NCBI GenBank assembly: GCA_964639275.1
Contig: CAZXCQ010000160.1
Span: 1 to 14,587, forward strand
Source of the DNA: CAZXCQ01 sp964639275
GTDB taxonomy: Bacteria > Desulfobacterota > DSM-4660 > Desulfatiglandales > Desulfatiglandaceae
Direction: 5' to 3'
Length of the DNA: 14,587 nucleotides
This document shows, one piece after another, positions 1-6,724 of this stretch. Under the pieces are notes generated by a model, which was not told the origin of the DNA, made no database searches, and saw only the letters and a list, made by a program, of their open reading frames with translations. The stretch's first letter is position 1. Each line of letters begins with the position of its first letter. The translations under genes and the position numbers were made by a program.

Positions 1-2
1 CG

Positions 3-68
3 GGCGCCCCAACATCAGAAAAGCTCACGGAACTCGGTCTGGGATATGTCGCCGACCAGTTGAAGTAA
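3..68 (+). CDS. C-terminal tail of an upstream gene, unidentified
   Basis: Of the three forward frames at the left edge, the one ending in TAA at 66-68 reads like a real protein end (…SEKLTELGLGYVADQLK), an amphipathic helical tail. The other two frames give arginine- and serine-rich text that does not look coding. Only about 21 residues are visible, so the family cannot be named. It points the same way as the enzyme block and ends 95 bases before the next start, so it could be part of the same transcript. The 69-163 gap holds an 8-base palindrome (AGGCGCCT, 99-106) and the Shine-Dalgarno site of the next gene. I could not settle on a promoter there. Confidence 0.4.
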   Translation, partial: GAPTSEKLTELGLGYVADQLK

Positions 69-163
69 GTCAGAATTAATGGATAGTCAAAAGGCTTGAG
101 GCGCCTAATGACCCATCAACGCAACTTCCCAACAACACTTTAGATTTAGACAAGGAGGGTAAA

Positions 164-1891
164 ATGGCAACGATTAGTGCAGGACAAGCGATTGTCGAGG
201 TCTTAAAGGCAGAGGGGGTGAAATTCATGTTCGGTCTTCCGGGGGGGCATACGGTACCGATCTATGATGCGCTGTATGAAACCCCGGAGATTCGGCACAT
301 TCTTGCGAGACATGAGCAATCGGCGGCAAACATGGCCGCGGGTTACGCGCAACTCACGGGTGAACCGGGGGTTTGTTGTGCTACAGCCGGCCCAGGGGCT
401 ACCAATGCCGTGACGGGGATCACGGAAGCCTATTTCGGGGCCTTACCTGTGATATTTCTTGCGGGCCGCGGGGCAACACCGACTGCTCAACGCGGTGCTT
501 GCCAGGAGGTGGCACAGGACAAGATCTTTGCTCCGATTACAAAATGGGCCATACGGTTGGACAGGGCCGACATGGTGGTAGAGATCATGCGTCGAGCCTT
601 TACCATCGCCCGATCGGGAAAGCCGGGGCCGGTGCTTATTGATCTGCCCGTCGATATCCTGATGACACCTGTCGAATTTGATGGATACATCCCTGTTGGC
701 AAGCCCCCTGCTCCGAGGGGGGATTCGAGTCTCGTGAGGACAACTGTCGATGAGCTATTGCGTTCAAAGCGGCCGATCATTATTGCTGGCGGTGGTACGG
801 TTGCTTCAGGGGCCTTTACTGAGTTGCGCGAAGTGGCGGAGACCCTGGGGGTCCCTGTTCTCACTACCCTCTCCGGTCGTGGTTCTTTTCCCGATGACCA
901 TCCCCTTGCTGGTGGCGGGTTGGGACTCCATCGAACCGAGGTATCAAAGAACCTTCTCGTCGAAGCCGACTTTGTGCTGGGCCTCGGGTGCCGTTTTGAG
1001 GAAATGGAAACGACCTGGACACCTGGGTGGAGGCCAGCGCCAGATGCCTGCTATGTGCAGGTCGATGTGGACCCCGCCGAGCTTGGAAAAAGCATTATTC
1101 CAAGAATCGGCATTATCAGCGATATCAAGCTTATGCTGGAAGACCTATTGAAAGTAGTGAGAGAAGAAGGTGGCCCGGACCACAGAGAAACCTTCCGCAC
1201 TCTGCCGCGCACCAAGGAACTGGTTCAGCGCAAAGAAGAACTAGAGGCCGCTGTTGAGGCACAGGCCGCTGCCACGACCAAGGAAAAGCCGATGAGTGCG
1301 CTTCGGGTGATCACGAAAATACGAGAGGTCTTCACCCGGGAGGCCACGGCGGCTATCGATATCGGCTTTTTCGCCCAGGCCTTGGGCGGCGCGTATCCGT
1401 ACTTCAAGATATACGAGCCGAGGTCCTGCATACCCTGCACGAGTTTCTATGCCATGGGTTACGCGGCCTCTGCCCTTCCCGTAGCCAAGCTGGTATATCC
1501 TGATAGACCGGCAGTTGCACTCTGTGGTGATGGCTCTTTCGCCATGATTATGAACCAGCTCCTGGTTGCTGTCGATCATCACTTACCGGTGACCTGGTGT
1601 ATCCTCAACAACCATAGACTGGGTTCTATCAAGGATATTGAGAGAGAGGATTCCCCCGCCCCCTATATTCCCATCCCGGTTGATCTGGATGTTCAGGCAG
1701 ATTTTAGGATGATCGGTGAGGCCTGTCAGTGCTATGGGGAAAAGGTGGAAAATCCTGGTGAAATAGAGCCGGCCCTCAAACGGGCGCTGGATGCAAACAA
1801 CCGCGGAATCCCGGCTGTTCTGGACTTCATAGTTAAGAGGGAGTGGCCACAGATTGGCTATGATCTTTTCGCGGCGATGTTTGGTGAATAG
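164..1891 (+). CDS. Thiamine diphosphate-dependent enzyme, acetolactate synthase-like
   Basis: This 575-residue protein has the three-domain layout of the acetolactate synthase / benzoylformate decarboxylase / pyruvate oxidase superfamily, whose members make or break C-C bonds next to a carbonyl. The N-terminal PYR domain has FGLPGG (23-28), the catalytic glutamate E51 in RHEQSAANMAAGYA, and AGPGATNAVTGI (75-86). A central domain spans about 190-340. The C-terminal PP domain has the ThDP/Mg motif GDGSF (455-459) followed by NN (482-483). E51 argues against glyoxylate carboligase, which lacks this residue. No small regulatory subunit (ilvN-like) follows, as would be expected for biosynthetic acetolactate synthase, and the neighbours are dehydrogenases and transporters, so a catabolic lyase or carboligase is more likely. 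The start is set by AAGGAGG at 152-158, five bases upstream. The substrate is not known. Family confidence is high, exact reaction low. Confidence 0.92.
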   Translation: MATISAGQAIVEVLKAEGVKFMFGLPGGHTVPIYDALYETPEIRHILARHEQSAANMAAGYAQLTGEPGVCCATAGPGATNAVTGITEAYFGALPVIFLAGRGATPTAQRGACQEVAQDKIFAPITKWAIRLDRADMVVEIMRRAFTIARSGKPGPVLIDLPVDILMTPVEFDGYIPVGKPPAPRGDSSLVRTTVDELLRSKRPIIIAGGGTVASGAFTELREVAETLGVPVLTTLSGRGSFPDDHPLAGGGLGLHRTEVSKNLLVEADFVLGLGCRFEEMETTWTPGWRPAPDACYVQVDVDPAELGKSIIPRIGIISDIKLMLEDLLKVVREEGGPDHRETFRTLPRTKELVQRKEELEAAVEAQAAATTKEKPMSALRVITKIREVFTREATAAIDIGFFAQALGGAYPYFKIYEPRSCIPCTSFYAMGYAASALPVAKLVYPDRPAVALCGDGSFAMIMNQLLVAVDHHLPVTWCILNNHRLGSIKDIEREDSPAPYIPIPVDLDVQADFRMIGEACQCYGEKVENPGEIEPALKRALDANNRGIPAVLDFIVKREWPQIGYDLFAAMFGE

Positions 1892-1980
1892 GCGTCCAAG
1901 CCACCAAGCACTCTGATCCCCGGCAAGTGGGATATCGCGATCCAGAAGGCAATAACAAGAGATTTGAAAGGAGAAGAGTT

Positions 1981-2424
1981 ATGGTTACCGGCATACATCA
2001 TACCAGCTTTACGGTAAGTGATATGGAAAAGTCCATCGCTTTTTACCGTGACATCTTGGGGATGAAGGTCGTCTGGGACTCTGTGGAGGCGGGCGTGGAG
2101 TTTAAGGGGCCTGTGGCGGATGCCATTACAGGTTGTCCCGGGACCGAGCAGCGCATCGTGTTTCTCTCCATCGGCGACGACCAGATAGAACTCGTGCAAT
2201 ACACCCCGACGGGAAGACCGCTAGAAGATAACAAGGCCGGAGACACTGGGAGCGCTCATGTGTGCTTCAAGACAGAGAATATACAGGAGCTCTACCAAAA
2301 GCTTTCGGCAAATGGCCTGCGACTTCACTGCGAACCTCAAGATCTCGGATTTGGATGGGTTATGTATTTTCGGGATCCCGATGGGATAATACTCGAGGCG
2401 ATGCAGGGAGATCCCTTGTCATAA
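1981..2424 (+). CDS. VOC / glyoxalase-fold metalloprotein
   Basis: A 147-residue protein of the vicinal-oxygen-chelate superfamily (glyoxalase I, methylmalonyl-CoA epimerase, extradiol dioxygenases, bleomycin resistance). Two beta-alpha-beta-beta-beta modules are visible. The first opens with IHHTSFTVSDMEKSIAFYRDILGM, and the second ends in the typical YFRDPDGIILEAMQ. All four metal-ligand positions appear filled: H7, E70, H93 and E139. This favours a metal-dependent enzyme over a mere binding protein. The length fits a single-unit epimerase or lyase. The start at 1981 is preferred over an in-frame ATG at 1927 because AAAGGAG (1967-1973) lies seven bases before it and the VOC fold begins right after it. 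It sits 89 bases after the ThDP gene and 61 before the SDR gene, probably in one operon. The reaction is unassigned; isomerisation or cleavage of a hydroxy-oxo intermediate is a guess. Confidence 0.85.
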   Translation: MVTGIHHTSFTVSDMEKSIAFYRDILGMKVVWDSVEAGVEFKGPVADAITGCPGTEQRIVFLSIGDDQIELVQYTPTGRPLEDNKAGDTGSAHVCFKTENIQELYQKLSANGLRLHCEPQDLGFGWVMYFRDPDGIILEAMQGDPLS

Positions 2425-2485
2425 AAGAAGTGAGGACTTCTGACCTTCTTTAGGCAAAAACCTTGAAACAGAAAGGAGGGTAAGC

Positions 2486-3298
2486 GTGCGATTAAAGGAT
2501 AAAGTTGCCATTGTGACAGGGGGTGGTGGTGGCATAGGTGAGGGGATCTGTCTGTGCCTCTCTAGAGAAGGTGCTCGCGTGGTGGTGAGCGACATAGACC
2601 AGAAGCTTGCGGATAAGGTGGCCAAAAAGATAACAGAGGGAGGTGGCAGGGCCTTGGCCGTTAAGACCGATGTGCGTATGGCCGAGGAGTGTAACAGCCT
2701 GGTAGATGTAACCCTGCAAGAGATGGATCAAATCGATATCCTGGTCTGCTGCGCCGGTGTCAACGGACTTGATGTGGAGATTGACTCCCCCGGCATGATT
2801 GAAAACATCTCCGAGGAGAATTGGAAGCTCGTCGTTGATGTAAATCTGGGAGGTGTCTTCTACTGTAATCGCGCCATCGCGCCCTATTTCAAGAAGCAGA
2901 GGAAGGGAAAAATCATAAATATTTCATCCATTGCAGGTCGAAATGGTATCGATTGGATTCCGCACTACAGTGCCACCAAAGCAGGCGTTATCGTACTTAC
3001 CCAGGCAGTGGCTCTGCAGTTGGCTCCATTTAATGTTACCGTCAATACGGTTTGTCCGGGAGTCATCTGGACACCGTTATGGGTCAGTGGGGGCAAGGCC
3101 ATATCGAACACGTACCCAGAATTCAAGGGCATGGAACCGCAAGAGATCTTTGACGCGATGGTGGAAAGGATAATCCCCCTGAAAAGACCTCAGACGGCAG
3201 AGGATATGGGAAATGCCGTGGTCTTTCTCGCTTCTAAAGAGGCAGACCAGATTACCGGTCAAGCACTAAACGTCGATGGGGGAGCCGTCTTTAGCTAA
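2486..3298 (+). CDS. Short-chain dehydrogenase/reductase (SDR), classical type
   Basis: A 270-residue NAD(P)-dependent oxidoreductase with the classical SDR set. It has the dinucleotide glycine motif TGGGGGIG (11-18), an acidic residue D36 at the end of beta-2 (NAD rather than NADP preference), D62 in TDV, the CAG variant of NNAG (89-91), N120, and the catalytic S148, Y161 and K165 (YSATK). The C-terminus, GQALNVDGGAVF, is typical of FabG-like members. It would oxidise a secondary alcohol or reduce a ketone in the cytoplasm. The gene begins with GTG, set by AAAGGAGG (2472-2479) six bases upstream; no ATG suits. It lies 23 bases before the MDR gene, giving a pair of oxidoreductases likely acting on successive or alternative intermediates. 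The substrate is unknown. Confidence 0.93.
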   Translation: MRLKDKVAIVTGGGGGIGEGICLCLSREGARVVVSDIDQKLADKVAKKITEGGGRALAVKTDVRMAEECNSLVDVTLQEMDQIDILVCCAGVNGLDVEIDSPGMIENISEENWKLVVDVNLGGVFYCNRAIAPYFKKQRKGKIINISSIAGRNGIDWIPHYSATKAGVIVLTQAVALQLAPFNVTVNTVCPGVIWTPLWVSGGKAISNTYPEFKGMEPQEIFDAMVERIIPLKRPQTAEDMGNAVVFLASKEADQITGQALNVDGGAVFS

Positions 3299-3321
3299 GT
3301 TGTGTTAAGGGAGTAGATGCC

Positions 3322-4359
3322 ATGAGAGTTCCAGTTCTAACCGACCCAGAAAAGATAAGGTTTGAGGACAGGCCTGAGCCGGTAATCCGGCCTGCCGAGG
3401 TCCTAGTGAAGGTTGAATTTTGCGGAATCTGCGGTTCTGATGCCCACGGCTACGCAAAAGGAATTGTGATTCCGCCGGGCACAGTCATGGGACACGAGTT
3501 TTCCGGTGTGGTCGCCCATGTGGGAGAGGAGGTTCAGGACCTTGAACCCGGCGATCGTGTCGTGGTCAAACCATTTGTGGATCCTGAGGGTGTGACCGGC
3601 TCCAGGAAGCCAATAGTGGATATGTCTCAGCTGCTGGAAACGGCAATTGGGATCTCGCCAAAACATGATGGTGCCTTCGCGGAATATGTAAGAATTCCTT
3701 ATCCAGATGAGATGCTCTTTAAGCTCGCACCAAATGTCTCCTTTGAGGAGGCGGCCCTGGTCGAACCCCTGGCTGTCTCATTGCACGGGGTGCGGCTCTC
3801 AAGGCTTAAACCAGGGAGCCGTGCGGTAGTCATGGGTGCCGGGATGATCGGCCTGGGCGTCCTCCAGTTCTTAAGACTGGGAGGGGCTGGCAAGGTCATT
3901 GTGTTGGAGATATCACCAGAGAAATCCGAGATTGCCCGCAAGCTAGGGGCCGATGCCGTCTTGAACCCAGTAACTGAACAAAAGAACCTAAAAGAAGAGA
4001 TCTTCAGTCTCACCGATGGGGTCGGCGCGGACATTGTCTTTGAATGCGCAGGGGCATCATCCGCTTTGCAGAACTCGATCAGATATGTCAAAAGAGGCGG
4101 GCAGGTCATCGTGATTGGGCTCCATGAGGCTGAACTATCATTCGATTTCTTTTGGATGGTGCACTGGGAGGTGGAGATGAAAGGCTCTCTGGGCTACGAC
4201 TACGAGGAGTTTAAATATGTGATCGAATTTCTGGAAAAGAAGAAACTATTCACTGAATCACTGATAACTGACATTATTCCCCTCGCTGAACTGGAAGAAA
4301 AGGGCTTGAGACGGGTGCTCACCTCGCAGGATGTGGTCAAGATATTGGTGAGACCCTAA
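3322..4359 (+). CDS. Zinc-type medium-chain alcohol/polyol dehydrogenase lacking the structural-zinc loop
   Basis: A 345-residue MDR-superfamily dehydrogenase related to sorbitol, threonine and butanediol dehydrogenases. The catalytic-zinc ligands are present: C37 (in CGICGSD), H58-E59 (MGHEFSG) and E148 (LVEPLAVS). The Rossmann motif GAGMIG is at 172-177, and E196 at the end of the next strand suggests NAD rather than NADP. The usual four-cysteine structural-zinc loop, expected around 85-115, is absent. That stretch (KPFVDPEGVTGSRKP onward) has no cysteine, and the whole protein has only C34, C37 and C242. AAGGGAG at 3307-3313 supports the start. It is the last of the four enzyme genes, 139 bases before the first binding-protein gene. 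The substrate is probably a secondary alcohol, polyol or hydroxy acid; this is inferred from the family only. Confidence 0.92.
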   Translation: MRVPVLTDPEKIRFEDRPEPVIRPAEVLVKVEFCGICGSDAHGYAKGIVIPPGTVMGHEFSGVVAHVGEEVQDLEPGDRVVVKPFVDPEGVTGSRKPIVDMSQLLETAIGISPKHDGAFAEYVRIPYPDEMLFKLAPNVSFEEAALVEPLAVSLHGVRLSRLKPGSRAVVMGAGMIGLGVLQFLRLGGAGKVIVLEISPEKSEIARKLGADAVLNPVTEQKNLKEEIFSLTDGVGADIVFECAGASSALQNSIRYVKRGGQVIVIGLHEAELSFDFFWMVHWEVEMKGSLGYDYEEFKYVIEFLEKKKLFTESLITDIIPLAELEEKGLRRVLTSQDVVKILVRP

Positions 4360-4498
4360 CGACGGAATTTGAATTCAGCCTTTTTAAGGGAATCGAAAGG
4401 AGGTGGGTATCTCAGGTATTGATCAGGGAGGTGTGGAGATTCAAAGAATGGAATTCTCCAAGATGAGGACACGAAATTAACACAAGGAGGGAGGGAAG
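4360..4498 (+). promoter_or_regulatory. Leader region of transporter cassette A, with orphan Shine-Dalgarno and weak hairpin
   Basis: This 139-base gap separates the enzyme block from the first binding-protein gene. It contains a good Shine-Dalgarno-like run AAAGGAGGT (4396-4404) with no usable ATG, GTG or TTG at the right distance. It also holds an imperfect hairpin (4435-4442 with 4451-4459, eight pairs and one bulged T). The true ribosome site AAGGAGG lies at 4484-4490. A 25-codon frame from GTG 4403 to TAA 4480 exists but overlaps the Shine-Dalgarno run and has no independent support. I could not identify a convincing sigma-70 or sigma-54 promoter, so whether the cassette has its own promoter is open. 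Confidence 0.35.
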
Positions 4499-5716
4499 AT
4501 GCTACAGAGATCACACCTAAAAGGAGAAAAAAGGATGCTGAGACAACCGTGGCTGATGGCTGTCCTGGCTGTCGCGGGTTTGAGTCTTTTGTGCGGCACC
4601 GTATGGGCCGGCGGCAAGCAACCGATCAAGGTCGGTTTTGTCATGGAACTCACTGGCCCGCTTGCGGCAGGGGGAGCCGAGTGCCGGGATGGCATAATGA
4701 TCGAGGTGGAACGGATTAATGCCGCCGGCGGCATTAACGGCCGTCCCATCAAGGTGATCGTCGAGGATACCGCCATGCAGGCGACCAAAGCAGTGACCGC
4801 AGTGAACAAGCTGACTCGTCAGGACAAAGTCGTGACAGTCTGGGGCCCTCTGTACAACACGCTTGAAGGGCCTGTGCGCGCCGTGTGCGAGCGGGAGAAG
4901 ACCCCGAACATTATCCTTTCAACCCCGACACCAGATGACCGAGTAAAGAACTACCGATGGTCCTTTACGCTGGCCCAGAATGAGATGCTGGTGGCTGCGG
5001 CCCAACTGGAAATCCTCAAACTCAAGGGGGTCAAGAAGGCCATCGCTATCGGTGATACCCAGGCATCCTGGCAGGAACAAATACGCATCTTAAAGGAGGA
5101 TGCGGCTGCAGAAGGGATCGAGATCGTCGCCATGGCCGAGACCTTCGATCCGGCACAGGATTTTGACCTGAGCGCGCAGGTTCTCAAAGTCAAGAATCTT
5201 GCGGCAAAGGAGAACCCTCAGGCCCTGGTGCTGATGACGAACATCTTTTCTGCCATCCCCTTCCTGAAAAATATGCAGCAACTCGGACTCAAACTCCTGG
5301 TTATCGGAACCCATGCCTTTGGCATTGAGGCTGCATTGGGCATGGCCGGCGACGAGGTCAATGGCGTTCTTTTCCCTGCGGGCAAGGTCTTGGCCCCCGA
5401 CGGCCTACCGGACAGGGACCCGCAAAAGGCCGTCATTTTGGAATACAGAAGGCGTTTTAAGACAAAGTTCGGCTATGATGTGGGTCAATTCGGCGCTCAC
5501 AGTTACGACGCGGTCCACCTTTTTTTCAACGCGGCCAACGAGGCTGGCCTTGACAAGGCCAAGATTCGCGAGGCCATCGAGAATACTACGGATTTCGTTG
5601 GGATAACAGGCGTTTACAACTACGGCCCTGCCAATCATGAAGGGCTCACAGAAAAATCTCTGGCCATCTATGAAATCAAGGATAGGAAATTCGTGATGGT
5701 GAAGACTATTGAATAA
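4499..5716 (+). CDS. Periplasmic substrate-binding protein of a LIV/HAAT-type ABC transporter (cassette A)
   Basis: A 405-residue exported receptor of the type I periplasmic-binding fold (LivK / AmiC group), the ligand-capturing part of a branched-chain amino acid-type importer. The mature protein opens with IKVGFVMELTGPLAAGG (43-59) and continues with INAAGGINGRPIKVIVED (73-90), both hallmark stretches. A signal peptide runs to about A37 (TVWA before GGK) with no clear lipobox. Two in-frame starts each have their own ribosome site: ATG 4499 behind AAGGAGG (4484-4490) and ATG 4535 behind AAGGAG (4521-4526). The shorter form begins MLRQPWLMAV, a compact signal peptide, and may be the real product (393 residues). 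A hairpin and then the LivH gene follow. The ligand could be an amino acid, amide, aromatic acid or other carboxylate; it cannot be told from this. Confidence 0.93.
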   Translation: MLQRSHLKGEKRMLRQPWLMAVLAVAGLSLLCGTVWAGGKQPIKVGFVMELTGPLAAGGAECRDGIMIEVERINAAGGINGRPIKVIVEDTAMQATKAVTAVNKLTRQDKVVTVWGPLYNTLEGPVRAVCEREKTPNIILSTPTPDDRVKNYRWSFTLAQNEMLVAAAQLEILKLKGVKKAIAIGDTQASWQEQIRILKEDAAAEGIEIVAMAETFDPAQDFDLSAQVLKVKNLAAKENPQALVLMTNIFSAIPFLKNMQQLGLKLLVIGTHAFGIEAALGMAGDEVNGVLFPAGKVLAPDGLPDRDPQKAVILEYRRRFKTKFGYDVGQFGAHSYDAVHLFFNAANEAGLDKAKIREAIENTTDFVGITGVYNYGPANHEGLTEKSLAIYEIKDRKFVMVKTIE

Positions 5717-5740
5717 TCATAAGGGTTTCTTTGATTGGAT

Positions 5741-5767
5741 GAGGGGGCCCCTGGATGGGGCTCTCTT
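5741..5767 (+). terminator. Hairpin with pyrimidine-rich tail after binding-protein gene A; partial terminator or mRNA-stabilising stem
   Basis: The left arm 5741-5751 (GAGGGGGCCCC) pairs with 5757-5767 around the loop TGGAT. This gives eleven pairs, of which the five next to the loop are all G-C or C-G and three nearer the base are G-U. A pyrimidine-rich tail (CCTTTCT, 5768-5774) follows, weaker than a true T-run. It lies 25 bases after the binding-protein stop and about 75 before LivH. This is the usual place for a leaky terminator or 3'-end-protecting stem that lets the binding protein be made in excess of the membrane parts. Confidence 0.5.
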
Positions 5768-5842
5768 CCTTTCTAGTGCCCGTCTTCAGGAACCCATGGG
5801 GAAGGGATCTGCGAGACCCCTGGGTGGAGTGCAAGAGACCGG

Positions 5843-6724
5843 ATGAGTATCGCCAATCTACTGCAATTGCTTGCGTCCGGCATCACTATCGGGGCGGTAT
5901 ATGGCCTTGTGGGCCTGGGCTATGTGACCATCTACAGGTGCTCTGGTGTGGTGAACTTTGCCCAGGGAGAATTCGTCATGCTGGGGGCGATGCTCACATC
6001 CTATCTGATCAAGACCATTTCCCTGTCTTACCCCCTGGCAGCGGTTATCGCGATTGTGACCGTCGGCATTTTGGGGATACTCACCTATCAACTGATCATT
6101 GCGCCCCTTGGTCAGGCATTTGTCCTCATCCTGGTCATGGCTACCCTGGGGGTCAGCATGTTGCTCCAGAACACGGCCTTGATCAGCTGGGGTGCTTATC
6201 CCCTCTACCTACCGGCTTTCTCAGGAAATGAACCTGTTCGATTCGGTGAAGTGGCCATTATGTCCCAGAGCCTGTGGGTGCTTCTCATGACGGTGGTGGT
6301 GCTCTGCGCCCTCTATCTGCTGAACAACCACACCCTCTTTGGGAAGTCCATGACCGCCACCGCAACAGATCCCTTGGCAGCCAACCTGGTGGGTCTGTCA
6401 CCTGGCGCCATGATTCGCTGGTCTTTTGCCATCAGCGCCGTGATCGGTGGCACTGCGGGGGTGTTCGTGGCGCCCGTTGTTCCCATCAATTACGTGGTTG
6501 GGGCCATTTTTGGGATCAAGGGCTTTGTGGCGGCGGTTTTGGGTGGCTGGGGAAAGAGCACCGGAGCGGTCTTAGGGGGGCTTGCCCTCGGGATTATTGA
6601 GACATTTGCCGCAGGGCTGCTGCCATCCGGGTACAAAGACGCCATCGCATTTGTGGTATTCCTTTTCATCCTTTACTACAGGCCCACCGGCATTCTGGGG
6701 TCGTCGCTGACGGAGGCTGAATAG
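5843..6724 (+). CDS. livH: LIV-type ABC transporter permease LivH (cassette A)
   Basis: A 293-residue, very hydrophobic inner-membrane permease of the LivH branch. About eight membrane segments can be seen by eye. Family hallmarks are GAVYGLVGLGYVTIYR (17-32), NFAQGEF (38-44), the cytoplasmic coupling loop ATDPLAANLVG (174-184), GFVAAVLGGWG (227-237) and the closing RPTGILGSS (280-288). It forms half of the pore together with the LivM part of the next gene. The ribosome site is weak: GGTGGAG at 5823-5829 is 13 bases from the ATG, so translation may be modest or coupled. Its TAG stop is directly followed by the ATG of the fusion gene, with no gap. The 'Liv' name marks the family; substrate specificity is unproven. 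Confidence 0.93.
   Translation: MSIANLLQLLASGITIGAVYGLVGLGYVTIYRCSGVVNFAQGEFVMLGAMLTSYLIKTISLSYPLAAVIAIVTVGILGILTYQLIIAPLGQAFVLILVMATLGVSMLLQNTALISWGAYPLYLPAFSGNEPVRFGEVAIMSQSLWVLLMTVVVLCALYLLNNHTLFGKSMTATATDPLAANLVGLSPGAMIRWSFAISAVIGGTAGVFVAPVVPINYVVGAIFGIKGFVAAVLGGWGKSTGAVLGGLALGIIETFAAGLLPSGYKDAIAFVVFLFILYYRPTGILGSSLTEAE

Noticed and set aside
99..106. AGGCGCCT palindrome as an operator
   Set aside because: Eight-base palindromes are frequent by chance and no repeat of it or clear promoter is seen nearby.
164..1891. Calling the ThDP gene ilvB (biosynthetic acetolactate synthase)
   Set aside because: The superfamily motifs fit many enzymes; no ilvN, ilvC or ilvD is nearby and the context is oxidoreductases and importers, so the specific name is not supported.
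1927..1980. Upstream start for the VOC protein
   Set aside because: The extra 18 residues are charged and lie before the fold; AAAGGAG at 1967-1973 positions ATG 1981.
5755..6231. 158-codon plus-strand frame overlapping livH of cassette A
   Set aside because: The translation is rich in C, H, G and R, out of frame with the well-supported LivH, and begins inside the hairpin region without a ribosome site.
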